Position numbers and translations under genes: made by a program. Shown in pieces: positions 1 to 7,728 of a stretch of 64,000 bases of DNA; positions within the stretch are counted from its first letter, which is position 1, and the number at the start of each line of letters is the position of its first letter. Source of the DNA: Ruminococcus sp. (GTDB lineage: Bacteria; Bacillota; Clostridia; Oscillospirales; Acutalibacteraceae). Under the pieces are notes generated by a model. The model saw only the letters and a list, made by a program, of their open reading frames with translations, made no database searches and was not told the origin of the DNA. The stretch spans positions 62,001 through 126,000 of the forward strand of contig SFIQ01000008.1 of NCBI GenBank assembly GCA_004555265.1, in the 5' to 3' direction.

Positions 1-2
1 GC

Positions 3-233
3 GCAGCAGCAGCCGAAGAAAAGACCGAGTTTGATGTTGTTCTCGCAGAAGTCGGCGCAGAAAAAATTAAGGTTATCAAGGCTGTTCGTGAAATCACCGG
101 CCTTGGTCTCGGCGAAGCAAAAGCTCTCGTTGACGGCGCGCCCAAAACCCTTAAAGAAGCTATGCCGAAAGAAGAAGCAGAAGCTGCAAAAGCAAAGCTC
201 GAAGAAGTCGGCGCAAAAGTCGAACTCAAATAA
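3..233 (+). CDS. rplL: 50S ribosomal protein L7/L12, C-terminal part (5' end outside window)
   Basis: Reading from base 3 gives 76 residues ending in TAA. The sequence is the C-terminal globular domain of L7/L12, the stalk protein that recruits translational GTPases to the ribosome. It follows an Ala-rich hinge ([12 protein letters not shown]) and shows the conserved run [20 protein letters not shown], followed by a Glu/Lys/Ala-rich helix and the usual VELK end. The N-terminal dimerisation domain lies outside the window. A strong intrinsic terminator follows within 20 bp. rpoB, which commonly follows rplL in Firmicutes, is absent: about 690 bp of repeats and an unrelated minus-strand gene come next. 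Identification is near certain. Confidence 0.97.
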   Translation, partial: AAAAEEKTEFDVVLAEVGAEKIKVIKAVREITGLGLGEAKALVDGAPKTLKEAMPKEEAEAAKAKLEEVGAKVELK

Positions 234-251
234 GTTTGTCTTTGACAATGC

Positions 252-288
252 AAACACCCTGCCGTTTCGCGGTAGGGTGTTTTTGTGT
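252..288 (+). terminator. Intrinsic terminator of the rplL operon
   Basis: An 11-bp stem (ACACCCTGCCG paired with CGGTAGGGTGT, one G-U pair) closes a TTTCG loop and is followed by TTTTTGTGTTT. Confidence 0.92.
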
Positions 289-380
289 TTGTTCTCAGCG
301 TTGGATTTTTTGTGTTGTAAAAGATAAATTGGGGTTGTCTATCTAACCGTAGGGGCGATTCACGAATCGCCCGCCTAATT

Positions 381-460
381 GTCATTCTGAGCCGTTAGGC
401 GAAGAATCTAATCTCGTATATTTTGTGCTATTGGAGATCCTTCGCTACGCTCAGGATGAC
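381..460. repeat. Dispersed palindromic repeat, family A, copy 1
   Basis: It begins GTCATTCTGAGCCG and ends CGCTCAGGATGAC, so the two ends are imperfect inverted repeats that could form a long hairpin. The centre (GAAGAATCT ... GGAGATCCTTCGC) continues the pairing. Other copies are at 817-902, 37926-38011 and 38242-38327. Copy 1 differs most in the middle. All copies are intergenic. The pattern resembles the short dispersed repeats common in Clostridia genomes. Confidence 0.85.
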
Positions 461-510
461 CATTTGGGGTTTGTGGGGGTGTTTTTGGAACGAACGAAAT
501 ACAGGATTAG

Positions 511-536
511 GGTAGGGCGGGGGCTTGCTCCCGCCG
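511..536 (+). repeat. Dispersed GC-rich repeat, family B (gggcgggggcttgctcccgc), copy 1
   Basis: A short inverted repeat, GGCGGGGGC-TTG-CTCCCGCC. Further copies occur at 38032-38057 and, in reverse orientation, at 55762-55787. It sits in the same mosaic as families A and C. Confidence 0.75.
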
Positions 537-580
537 TTAATTTACATCGAACCCCGCGGCGGGGGCAAGTTCCATTCGTG

Positions 581-755
581 CGTAGGGAACGGTCTTGACC
601 GTTTCGTAAAATTATATCAAATTACGCGGGCGAACACAGTTCGCCCCTACGAGTAGGGAACGACCGAAGACGCGTTCTGCAAAATTACATCAAAATCTAC
701 GGGCGGGCGTGGAAACCCGCCCCTACAACGGGGCGCCGAGTCGTCGCCCCCTACG
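581..755. repeat. Dispersed repeat, family C (CGTAGGGAACGGTC ... TTCGCCCCTAC modules)
   Basis: Tandem variants of the module CGTAGGGAACGGTC, then an A/T-rich spacer, then GGGCGAAC-ACA-GTTCGCCCCTAC, repeated with changes up to about 755. Each module contains a small perfect hairpin. A close relative lies in the leader of the histidine operon (17533-17642), and fragments occur near 37893 and 55690. The whole 234-924 interval holds only the rplL terminator and repeats of families A, B and C; I see no gene in it. Confidence 0.7.
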
Positions 756-816
756 CTCAAATTGCATTTTTATTTTTCAATCGGAACGGTCAAGACCCGC
801 GGAGACCCGCTCGTTT

Positions 817-902
817 GTCATTCTGAGCCGATAGGCGAAGAATCTCGTTTCGCGCAGGTTTATTTTGTGCTATTGGAGATCCTTCGCTTCGCTCAGGATG
901 AC
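817..902. repeat. Dispersed palindromic repeat, family A, copy 2
   Basis: This 86-bp copy is nearly identical to those at 37926 and 38242, differing only at a few positions in the central region. It ends 22 bp from the stop codon of nagA. Confidence 0.88.
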
Positions 903-924
903 AAATACAACCCCCAATTTGGAA

Positions 925-2094
925 TTACGGTTTCGGTGTGATTCGGTGCCCGGCCACAAAAACGGCGGAAAGGGTGATATTGTCGTCAAACAACAGCAAA
1001 TCCGCATCATAGCCGACGGCGATTTTGCCGACGTGTGTATCTGCACCAACAACGCGTGCAGGTGTTAAGCTCGCCATTTTTACGCAGTCCGCAAGGGGCA
1101 CGCCGACGGTTTTATACATATTGCGCACCAGCTTGTCGCAGGTCGCAACCGAGCCCGCGAGGCAGGAGCGGTCGGAAAGCAGCATCACACCGTCTTCATA
1201 CACAACGGACATCCCGTTTTCTTGGGTAAATTCCTCGCCTTCGTGTATATCCATTGCGGCGTATTCCAGCCCGTCGGTGATGAGGTACATTTTGTCCGCG
1301 CCCTTGCATTTGTAAATGAGTTTTAACACCCCTGCCGGCTGATGCCGCAAATCCGCAATGACCTGTGTGGTTACCTCGTCATTGCAAAGTGCCGCTTCCA
1401 CCGTTCCCGCATGGCGGAACACGCCGACCTTGTGGCAGGAGGTGCAGGCGTTATATAAGTGTGTGACATCGCTGTACCCGTTTTGAAACGCGGTCTGCGC
1501 CATATCATAGTCTGCCGTGGAGTGCGCCACCGACGCGACTGCACCGTGCGCGCGAATGGCTTTGCCGAGTGCAAGACCACCGTCGGTTTCGGGTGCGGCG
1601 CCGACGATTTTGATGCCGTCCCAGTACGAAAGCAAATCTGCATAATCGTGCTCGGAGGGGACCAAAATGTTTTCGGGACTTTGTGCGCCGCACATTTTCG
1701 GCGATAAAAACGGCCCCTCCAAATGCACGCCGAGAATGTGTACATTTTCCGTCGCGCTTTGCGCCGCGCGAATGCCGTCTATGGCGGTTTTCAGCTGTGC
1801 AATCGGCGCGGCGAGCGTGGTTGGCAAAATGGAAGTCGTGCCGAATTTTGCGTGTGCTTCGCACATGTTCACAACCGCGTCTTTTCCGCCCATTGCGGAA
1901 TATCCGCCGCCGCCGTGCACATGTAAATCGATAAATCCCGGCGAGAGGTATTGCCCGTTGCCGTCAATGACTTCGGCTGTGGCAGGCGCGTCAATTCGTT
2001 CGGCAATTTCGGTGATTTTACCGTTTTCCACCGCCACCTCGGCGCGAAAAATTTCCGTTTCGCCGATTACCTGCACATTTTTAAAAATCAGCAT
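925..2094 (-). CDS. nagA: N-acetylglucosamine-6-phosphate deacetylase
   Basis: The enzyme removes acetate from GlcNAc-6-P to give glucosamine-6-P in cytoplasmic amino-sugar catabolism and recycling. The product has 389 residues, the usual family length. It shows the amidohydrolase HVHGGGG motif (58-64), the metal-binding HLEGPF (E126), AHS (H191) and THLYNA (H212), and the catalytic Asp in LITDGL (D274). I chose the ATG at 2094 over an in-frame upstream start because it is preceded by AAAGGTG at good spacing, and because the longer version would overlap the upstream gene. That phosphoesterase gene lies 19 bp upstream, so the two probably share a transcript. Family assignment is solid; substrate preference is inferred from the family. 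Confidence 0.93.
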   Translation of the reverse strand: MLIFKNVQVIGETEIFRAEVAVENGKITEIAERIDAPATAEVIDGNGQYLSPGFIDLHVHGGGGYSAMGGKDAVVNMCEAHAKFGTTSILPTTLAAPIAQLKTAIDGIRAAQSATENVHILGVHLEGPFLSPKMCGAQSPENILVPSEHDYADLLSYWDGIKIVGAAPETDGGLALGKAIRAHGAVASVAHSTADYDMAQTAFQNGYSDVTHLYNACTSCHKVGVFRHAGTVEAALCNDEVTTQVIADLRHQPAGVLKLIYKCKGADKMYLITDGLEYAAMDIHEGEEFTQENGMSVVYEDGVMLLSDRSCLAGSVATCDKLVRNMYKTVGVPLADCVKMASLTPARVVGADTHVGKIAVGYDADLLLFDDNITLSAVFVAGHRITPKP

Positions 2095-2113
2095 ACCGCA
2101 AAACACCTTTCTG

Positions 2114-2584
2114 TTATAAATTCGCTGTCCAACAGGCAATTTCGCCGTTGTCCGTAATGTCGACAAGCCCGTATGCGCCCTGCCGAATACTGCCTGGGCA
2201 CAAATAATAAATGCCGTCGATGTAATCGACTTTCGGAATGTGCGTATGCCCGTACAGCACCAAATCCGCCTGTTTTGCTTTTGCGGCTTCCTCTAACATT
2301 TGTAATCCGTATTTGACTTGCCGCGTGTGCCCGTGCAGGGCGAAAATCCGTTTGCCGCCCAAAAGCACAAGTTCCTCTTTCGGTAGGGTGGAGTATAAGT
2401 CACAGTTCCCGCAGACCGCGGTCACTTTCTTATTCACCAATTCCTTTGAAACCGTGTTGGTATAAAAATCGTCTTCCCCGTCCCCGAGAAAAAATACCGC
2501 GTCCGCCTCGGGGTGCAGGCGGATTGCCGCCGCAAGGGAGAGAGAATCACGGTGTGCATCCGAAAGAATTAACAAGCGAATCAT
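2114..2584 (-). CDS. YfcE/MJ0936-type metallophosphoesterase
   Basis: A compact 156-residue calcineurin-like phosphoesterase with every metal-binding block of the YfcE family: SDAH (D9, H11), GDGEDD (D35), GNCD (N60), HGH (H84) and GHTH (H112, H114). Members hydrolyse phosphodiesters in vitro; the natural substrate is generally unknown. It is cytoplasmic, with no signal or membrane segment. The start has AGAGG about nine bases upstream. It lies directly upstream of nagA in the same direction and is divergent from the small-protein cluster at 2644. Confidence 0.9.
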   Translation of the reverse strand: MIRLLILSDAHRDSLSLAAAIRLHPEADAVFFLGDGEDDFYTNTVSKELVNKKVTAVCGNCDLYSTLPKEELVLLGGKRIFALHGHTRQVKYGLQMLEEAAKAKQADLVLYGHTHIPKVDYIDGIYYLCPGSIRQGAYGLVDITDNGEIACWTANL

Positions 2585-2643
2585 ATTTTACGCCTCTTTT
2601 TCATATTGTAAAACAAGTATATCAAATTTACGAGGTGTTTGCA

Positions 2644-2868
2644 ATGCAGGATAACGGTTTTTTGGACAAAATGGTTGCGGAGTTGCGCAAGAAAAGCACG
2701 AAAAAAGAAGCGGAGGATTACTTGAAGGAACAACTTACCCCCGCGCAGAGTGAAAAACTCGAAAAAGTTTTGCACGACGAAAACGCCGCGCGTGAGTTAC
2801 TTTCCACGCCGCAGGCGCAAAGTCTGTTGAAAAAATTGATGGGGGAAGACAATGGACAGCATCAGTGA
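2644..2868 (+). CDS. Small hypothetical protein (74 aa), first gene of a three-gene cluster
   Basis: No function recognised. The product is highly charged and helical, starts MQDNGFLDKM, and contains the Lys/Glu-rich segment KKSTKKEAEDYLKEQL. It has no membrane segment. I chose the ATG at 2644 because GAGGTG precedes it; a longer in-frame extension would run back through the divergent phosphoesterase gene. The next gene starts inside its last 17 bases, so the two are translationally linked. The later ends of all three products are built of short amphipathic Leu-rich helices (here LLSTPQAQSLLKKLMG), which suggests one complex. That is inference. Confidence 0.75.
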   Translation: MQDNGFLDKMVAELRKKSTKKEAEDYLKEQLTPAQSEKLEKVLHDENAARELLSTPQAQSLLKKLMGEDNGQHQ

Positions 2869-3199
2869 ATTGCTTTCCTCGGTCAGCCCCGAGGAATTGG
2901 AACGGTTAAAAGGTGTGGCGCAAAGTTTGATTTCGTCAAGCGGGAACAGCGATGCAGTCGCGCCGCCGAAAAAAGAAAAATCCGACGCGTCCTTAGACGG
3001 GATTTCGTCTCTGTTCGGCGGGGATACGGCAAAAATGCTGACGACCGTTGCCAAAGCGTTAAATCAAGAGGACGACCGCACCAAGTTCATTGCCGCCTTA
3101 AAGCCATTGCTTTCCGAAGAACGGCGACAGCGCGCAGATGAGGCCATGCGCTTTTTGCGGTTAATGGACACTCTGCCGCTTTTGAAAGGACTGTTTTGA
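2852..3199 (+). CDS. Hypothetical helical protein (115 aa), second gene of the cluster
   Basis: No function recognised. The N-terminal part (1-30) is acidic and helical. A Ser/Lys-rich linker follows (about 31-50). The C-terminal half reads FIAALKPLLSEERRQRADEA and ends in the hydrophobic LRLMDTLPLLKGLF. The pattern of a LKPLLSEERR box followed by a Leu-rich tail is reminiscent of conserved but uncharacterised small proteins of Clostridia. GGGGGAAG precedes the start. It overlaps the upstream gene by 17 bp and is followed after one base by the third gene, so all three form one operon. Confidence 0.75.
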   Translation: MDSISELLSSVSPEELERLKGVAQSLISSSGNSDAVAPPKKEKSDASLDGISSLFGGDTAKMLTTVAKALNQEDDRTKFIAALKPLLSEERRQRADEAMRFLRLMDTLPLLKGLF

Positions 3200-3200
3200 C

Positions 3201-3626
3201 ATGCGCGAATACACCTATGACGAATTACAGCAAATGCAGGAAAAAGCGCTCGAACGCGTGCGCAATATGCAGATGTATTCTAAAAACGCGGTAGAGGGGA
3301 CAAATGCCCAAGGTGCAACGGGCGGCGCGCAAAGCAATGCGCCGCAACCGAATGCGCCGCCAAGTCCGCCGCACAAAAGCGGACGGATTAAAATGCCGCT
3401 GAATTTGCCGGAGGAACGGGATTTGGTTTACCCGAGCTTTAAGGAACACTTTGCGCCCGAAACGCAAAAAGCAAAACAGCAGACCGAACAAAAAAACAAA
3501 GCCAATTTGCTGGACACGGTTTTAAAAGAGCCGGACGAAGCCATACTGTTCTCCCTTTTGCTGTTGCTGAAATCCGAGGGAACAGACGAGGCGTTAATGA
3601 TGGCGCTGCTTTATATTATGTCATAA
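3201..3626 (+). CDS. Hypothetical protein (141 aa), third gene of the cluster
   Basis: No function recognised. It has a charged N-terminal helix (MREYTYDELQQMQEKALERV), then a low-complexity Asn/Ala/Pro/Gly linker (about 34-58), a basic-proline segment, and a very hydrophobic C-terminus (ILFSLLLLLKSEG ... LMMALLYIMS). That tail is too short and broken for a normal transmembrane helix, so it may be a membrane-associating or protein-binding helix pair. AAAGGA precedes the ATG. A hairpin that can act as terminator follows. Confidence 0.72.
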   Translation: MREYTYDELQQMQEKALERVRNMQMYSKNAVEGTNAQGATGGAQSNAPQPNAPPSPPHKSGRIKMPLNLPEERDLVYPSFKEHFAPETQKAKQQTEQKNKANLLDTVLKEPDEAILFSLLLLLKSEGTDEALMMALLYIMS

Positions 3627-3633
3627 ATCGGGG

Positions 3634-3673
3634 AAGGGGGTTGTAAAAACTTTTGTTTTTGACGCCCCTTTTT
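3634..3673 (+). terminator. Probable terminator after the small-protein cluster
   Basis: A nested hairpin: AAGGGG pairs with CCCCTT, and an inner AAAAAC stem pairs with GTTTTT around TTTT. It ends in TTTTT. The outer stem is short. Confidence 0.6.
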
Positions 3674-3710
3674 GCCGTCTTTATATGCCCTTTATATCTT
3701 GTCTAAACCC

Positions 3711-3739
3711 TTGCAAATTGCGGTAGAATATAGTATACT
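3711..3739 (+). promoter_or_regulatory. Sigma-A promoter for the membrane protein at 3796
   Basis: The -35 is TTGCAA (3711-3716), followed by a 17-bp spacer and the -10 TATACT (3734-3739). Confidence 0.75.
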
Positions 3740-3795
3740 GAACAAAACGGAAAAATGCATGATATGCTGTTTTTTCAAAAAAAGGAAGTGTTATT

Positions 3796-5571
3796 TTGGA
3801 TCCGATTAATGTGGATTTCACAGGCGGCAAACCGGATGACGGCAAAAAAACGGTGGCGGATATTTTCATCCCCCCCGAGCACGCCGGCAGAAAAATTGCC
3901 ATCAATATTCTTTTAACCGGTGTTTTGGGCGCGGTGCTGTATTATATTATGTTGCCGCCCCTCAACTTCAAAGCGGTTGAACTGTATTTGTATATTGCGT
4001 TTGTGCTGTTTATTTATTTGGTGCTGACAGTGCTTTCCGTCAGACTGCCGATACAGCCCGAATACGGGCCCTATGTGCGCAAGCGTGCACGGGTGCCGAT
4101 GATTATTGTCGCCGTTTTGGCGGTTGTGGGCGTTGTGGGCTACCTTTGCGGCGCAACCTTTTTCCGCGCGCAGTCATACAGTAAGCTGATTACCGTGGAA
4201 GAGGGTGATTTTGCCGAAGATGTGGCGGAAATCGACTTTTCAAGTGTGCCGCGGTTGGATGCGGCTTCGGCAACAAATATTGCGACGCGCACACTGGGCA
4301 ATTTGTCCGACTATGTTTCGCAGTTTGTCGTTTCCGACTATTCTACGCAAATCAACTATCAAGGCACGCCGGTGCGTGTGACGCCGCTTGCCTACGGCGA
4401 TGTGATTAAGTGGCTGAAAAACACCAAAGAGGGCTTGCCGGCTTATATTATTGTGGATATGACCACCCAAGAGGGCGAGGCCATCCGTTTGGAAAACGGA
4501 ATGCGATACAGCCCCTCCGAGCATTTCAACCGCTATTTAATGCGCCATTTGCGTTTCCAATATCCGACGCTGATGTTTGACGCGCCGAGCTTTGAAATTG
4601 ACGAAAGCGGTGCGCCGTATTGGGTGGTGCCGGTGCTTGACAAAACCATCGGGATGTTCGGCGGCACCGATGTGATCGGCGCGGCAGTTGTCAATGCGGT
4701 GACGGGCGAGTCGGTTCTCGTTTCCACTTCCCTTACGGGCGAAACCAAATTGCCGACCGACAATTTCGTGACGGACAACGAATGGCAGTGGCTGGATCGC
4801 GTATACACGGCGAATATTTTGGACGCGCAGTACAATTACTACGGCAAACTGTCGGGCGGCTTTATCAACTCGATTTTGGGGCAGGAAGGCGTGAAAGTCA
4901 CCAGTTCCGGCTACAACTATTTGGCGCTCAATGACGATGTGTATATGTATACGGGCGTAACCTCTATCAGCTCCGACCAGTCGATTATCGGCTTTGTGCT
5001 TTTGAATCAGCGTACAAAGGAAACCAAGTATTATCCGATGTCTGGCGCGCTGGAAGAGGCGGCGCAGGCTTCGGCACAGGGTGCGGTACAGCAATATGCC
5101 TACCGTGCAACCTTCCCGTTGCTTCTCAACATCAGCGGCGAGCCGACCTATTTTATGGCGCTGAAAGATTCGAGCGAATATGTCAAAATGTATGCGATGG
5201 TCAATGTGAAACAGTCGACGATTGTGGCGACGGGCTACAATTTGACCGAATGCACCGAAAATTACGCCGCAGAGCTTGCGCGCAACGGCGTGAATGTGGA
5301 CATTGACATCAGCGAAATGGGTGAGGAAAAGACCGAGGGCGCCGAAGCGCCGGCGACGAAAGCGGTCAGCGGCACCGTCGCGGAAATCCGTTCCGTTGTC
5401 ACGGGCGGCGAAACCTACTTCTATATCCGTTTGGACGGCGACACGGCATTTTATAAGGTCTCTGTTGCCAATGCCGAAAAAGTGGTGCTTTTGAATGTCG
5501 GCAGTACGGCAACCTTTACCGTAAGAGCCGACGCCGAGGGCGAGATTATCGAAGTTTCGGCAATGCAGTAA
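3796..5571 (+). CDS. Conserved-looking membrane-anchored protein of unknown function (591 aa)
   Basis: No family recognised. Three hydrophobic helices lie near the N-terminus (about 33-53, 61-83 and 100-122). Basic residues precede helices one and three (HAGRK; YVRKRAR), which places the N-terminus inside and the remaining 470 residues outside. The extracellular part is rich in beta strands and holds a block around GMFGGTDVIGAAVVNAVTGE that resembles repeated PepSY-like strands. Residues about 505-590 look like a small OB-type barrel (SGTVAEIRS ... GSTATFTV). The start is TTG at 3796, with AAGGAAG seven bases before it and no better ATG. It is a single-gene unit with its own promoter and terminator. 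Confidence 0.7.
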   Translation: MDPINVDFTGGKPDDGKKTVADIFIPPEHAGRKIAINILLTGVLGAVLYYIMLPPLNFKAVELYLYIAFVLFIYLVLTVLSVRLPIQPEYGPYVRKRARVPMIIVAVLAVVGVVGYLCGATFFRAQSYSKLITVEEGDFAEDVAEIDFSSVPRLDAASATNIATRTLGNLSDYVSQFVVSDYSTQINYQGTPVRVTPLAYGDVIKWLKNTKEGLPAYIIVDMTTQEGEAIRLENGMRYSPSEHFNRYLMRHLRFQYPTLMFDAPSFEIDESGAPYWVVPVLDKTIGMFGGTDVIGAAVVNAVTGESVLVSTSLTGETKLPTDNFVTDNEWQWLDRVYTANILDAQYNYYGKLSGGFINSILGQEGVKVTSSGYNYLALNDDVYMYTGVTSISSDQSIIGFVLLNQRTKETKYYPMSGALEEAAQASAQGAVQQYAYRATFPLLLNISGEPTYFMALKDSSEYVKMYAMVNVKQSTIVATGYNLTECTENYAAELARNGVNVDIDISEMGEEKTEGAEAPATKAVSGTVAEIRSVVTGGETYFYIRLDGDTAFYKVSVANAEKVVLLNVGSTATFTVRADAEGEIIEVSAMQ

Positions 5572-5587
5572 ACATCTTACCCCTACA

Positions 5588-5628
5588 CAAAAAAACGGGA
5601 CTGTCCAATGACAGTCCCGTAAATTTTT
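5588..5628. terminator. Bidirectional terminator between convergent genes
   Basis: A perfect 11-bp stem, ACGGGACTGTC-CAAT-GACAGTCCCGT, is flanked by an A-run and by AAATTTTTTT. It can serve both the membrane protein and the convergent kinase gene. Confidence 0.92.
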
Positions 5629-5643
5629 TTGGGGGAGAAAATT

Positions 5644-6744
5644 TTATTTCGCCGCGTCGGCGGTGATTTTTTGCATTTCTTCCATTTTGCGTTCCATATC
5701 GGCTACGAGCGCGAGCTGTGTGCGGCAACGCACCAAATTGTGCTCGGGGTACGCGGTTTTAAAATAGGTGTCGCCGTTTAAATAGTCCGCCAAAAAGCGC
5801 ATACCGCATTCAAGCGTCATCAACTTTGCCGAAAACGGCAGGTATTCGATTTCCTTTGCCCAAAGGCTGTCTTTCGCCGTATGTAAATACCCTTCGGTAT
5901 AGGCTTTGTAAAGCGGCAGACTCAACGAAACCTTGGAAACATCTTTTTCGTCCTCGCTTGCGGTGTTTGCGCCGAAGCGGATGCTGTCACCGAAATCATA
6001 AAGCGAAAGCCCGGGCATTACCGTGTCCAAATCAATAATGCAAATGCCCTGATTGGTTTTGTCATCAAACAAAATGTTGTTGAGCTTTGTGTCGTTGTGC
6101 GTCACGCGCAACGGCAGTTCGCCCTTGTCAATGAAATTGAGCAGTACATGCGTGTCTGCCTCGCGGTCGAGAATGAATTGAATTTCGTCCTGCACATTGG
6201 CGCGCCGACCGGAGAGGTCGTCCGCCACGGCTTTTTTGAAATCCAAAAAGCGCGAATAGGTGTTGTGGAAATTCGGAATGGTCTCTACGAGTGTTTCGCT
6301 CGGGTAATCGGCAAGCGCCTGTTGAAACGCGCCGAACGCCGTGCCCGCGTTATAAAAGACCTCTTCGCTGTCAATAATGTTGCAGGTATAAACATTGCCG
6401 ATATGGCGGTAGCAACGCCAACAACTGCCGGTGCTGTCCTCGGCATAGTATTTGCCGTCGGCGGCAGGCAGAAAGTCGAGCGTTTCGCGCTGCACATTGC
6501 CGCCGCGTGCGGCGATTTTTTTCTGTAAAAAGGTGGTCACGCCGACAATATTGCCCATCAGCGCGTCGGGGTTTGTAAAAATATGGGTGTTGATTTTTTG
6601 CACAACATAACGGTGCACGGTGCCGTCTTCGTCGGCATAGTCGAGCACGAAAGTGGAATTGATGTGCCCGTCATTTAAGGGTTTATAAGATTGGTAAGTG
6701 CCCTGTAACTTGAAATTGCTTTGCAGAAACTCTATGTCAAACAT
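5644..6744 (-). CDS. APH-fold phosphotransferase, N-acetylhexosamine 1-kinase-like
   Basis: A 366-residue kinase of the aminoglycoside-phosphotransferase fold. The catalytic loop THNDTKLNN (H216, D218, N223) and the metal-binding IDLDTVMPG (about 237-245) are intact. The N-terminal lobe has the pattern LNDGHINSTFVL, typical of the branch that includes bifidobacterial N-acetylhexosamine 1-kinase (NahK/LnpB), which makes GlcNAc/GalNAc-1-phosphate. Sugar specificity is inferred from this resemblance and from nagA nearby. A GTG 21 bases upstream (6765) is in frame, but the ATG at 6744 with GGAA before it fits better. It is divergent from pyrH. Confidence 0.78.
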   Translation of the reverse strand: MFDIEFLQSNFKLQGTYQSYKPLNDGHINSTFVLDYADEDGTVHRYVVQKINTHIFTNPDALMGNIVGVTTFLQKKIAARGGNVQRETLDFLPAADGKYYAEDSTGSCWRCYRHIGNVYTCNIIDSEEVFYNAGTAFGAFQQALADYPSETLVETIPNFHNTYSRFLDFKKAVADDLSGRRANVQDEIQFILDREADTHVLLNFIDKGELPLRVTHNDTKLNNILFDDKTNQGICIIDLDTVMPGLSLYDFGDSIRFGANTASEDEKDVSKVSLSLPLYKAYTEGYLHTAKDSLWAKEIEYLPFSAKLMTLECGMRFLADYLNGDTYFKTAYPEHNLVRCRTQLALVADMERKMEEMQKITADAAK

Positions 6745-6899
6745 CGCTGTTTCCAAAAAGAACACCCTTTCCGTTCAATTTGTTTGCGCGTAAACAGGCG
6801 AACCCCGCCGTCACGCGTGTGAAGTTTTATTATTATATACTTTTTTTTCGGTTTCGTCAATATCCGCACACAGAAACTGCGTTTCGGCAAAAAAATCTC

Positions 6900-6928
6900 T
6901 TTACACAATGCCTTTTTTACTGTAAAAT
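6900..6928 (+). promoter_or_regulatory. Sigma-A promoter for pyrH-frr-uppS-cdsA-dxr-rseP
   Basis: TTTACA (6900-6905), a 17-bp spacer, and TAAAAT (6923-6928). Confidence 0.7.
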
Positions 6929-6987
6929 AATAGGGATAAAGAATACCGTTTGCAATGCGGATTGCAGACTTGTTTTGGAGGCTATGT

Positions 6988-7692
6988 ATGGAAGCGGTTT
7001 ATAAACGCATACTGCTGAAACTGTCCGGGGAAGTGCTCGCCGGCAAGCAGGGGCACGGCATTGATTTTGACACCGTGCAGGAGACCTGCAAATGGGTAAA
7101 CGAATGTGCAAAGCTCGGTGTGCAAATCGGGCTTGTTGTCGGCGGCGGCAACTTTTGGCGCGGCAGAAGCTCCGGGAATATGGACCGCACGCGCGCAGAC
7201 CACATCGGTATGCTTGCTACGGCGATGAATTCCTTGGCGCTTGCCGACGCGCTCGAACAATACGGCTTGGAGGTGCGCGTGCAAACGGCGATTGAAATGC
7301 GCCAGATTGCAGAGCCGTATATTCGCAATAAAGCCATTCGCCATTTGGAAAAGGGCAGAGTGGTGATTTTCGGTTGCGGCACGGGCAACCCGTTCTTCTC
7401 GACCGATACCGCGGCGGCATTGCGCGCGGCGGAAATCGACGCGGATATTATTTTCAAAGCCACCAATGTGGACGGCGTGTATGACAAAGACCCCAACAAA
7501 TACGCGGACGCGGTGAAATACGACACGCTGTCGCACACCGAGGTGCTTGCCAAAGGTTTGGCGGTTATGGATTCCACCGCGGCGTCGCTGTGCCGCGACA
7601 ACCACATTCCGATTTTGGTCTTTAACCTTTCCGACCCCGAAAATATCGTGCGGGCGGCAAAGGGCGAGAATATCGGCACGGTCGTAAAATAA
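6988..7692 (+). CDS. pyrH: UMP kinase
   Basis: It phosphorylates UMP to UDP in cytoplasmic pyrimidine synthesis. The 234-residue product belongs to the amino-acid-kinase fold, with KLSGEVLAG at the N-terminus, the glycine loop [12 protein letters not shown], the UMP-binding [28 protein letters not shown], and [13 protein letters not shown]. The ATG at 6988 is preceded by TTGGAGG at ideal spacing; an in-frame ATG 33 bases upstream lacks this. pyrH usually follows rpsB-tsf, but here it follows a divergent kinase gene and has its own promoter, so the ribosomal part of the cluster has been separated. frr follows after 36 bp. Confidence 0.96.
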   Translation: MEAVYKRILLKLSGEVLAGKQGHGIDFDTVQETCKWVNECAKLGVQIGLVVGGGNFWRGRSSGNMDRTRADHIGMLATAMNSLALADALEQYGLEVRVQTAIEMRQIAEPYIRNKAIRHLEKGRVVIFGCGTGNPFFSTDTAAALRAAEIDADIIFKATNVDGVYDKDPNKYADAVKYDTLSHTEVLAKGLAVMDSTAASLCRDNHIPILVFNLSDPENIVRAAKGENIGTVVK

Positions 7693-7728
7693 TTCTGAAA
7701 TAAATTGCAATTACAGGAGGCGTACTTT

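Noticed and set aside
31..327. 98-residue Lys/Arg-rich reading frame
   Set aside because: It is a shifted frame of rplL running on through the terminator; the real frame is the ribosomal protein.
381..902. CRISPR array
   Set aside because: The repeats are few, of different families, unevenly spaced and palindromic over their whole length. There are no regular unique spacers and no cas genes.
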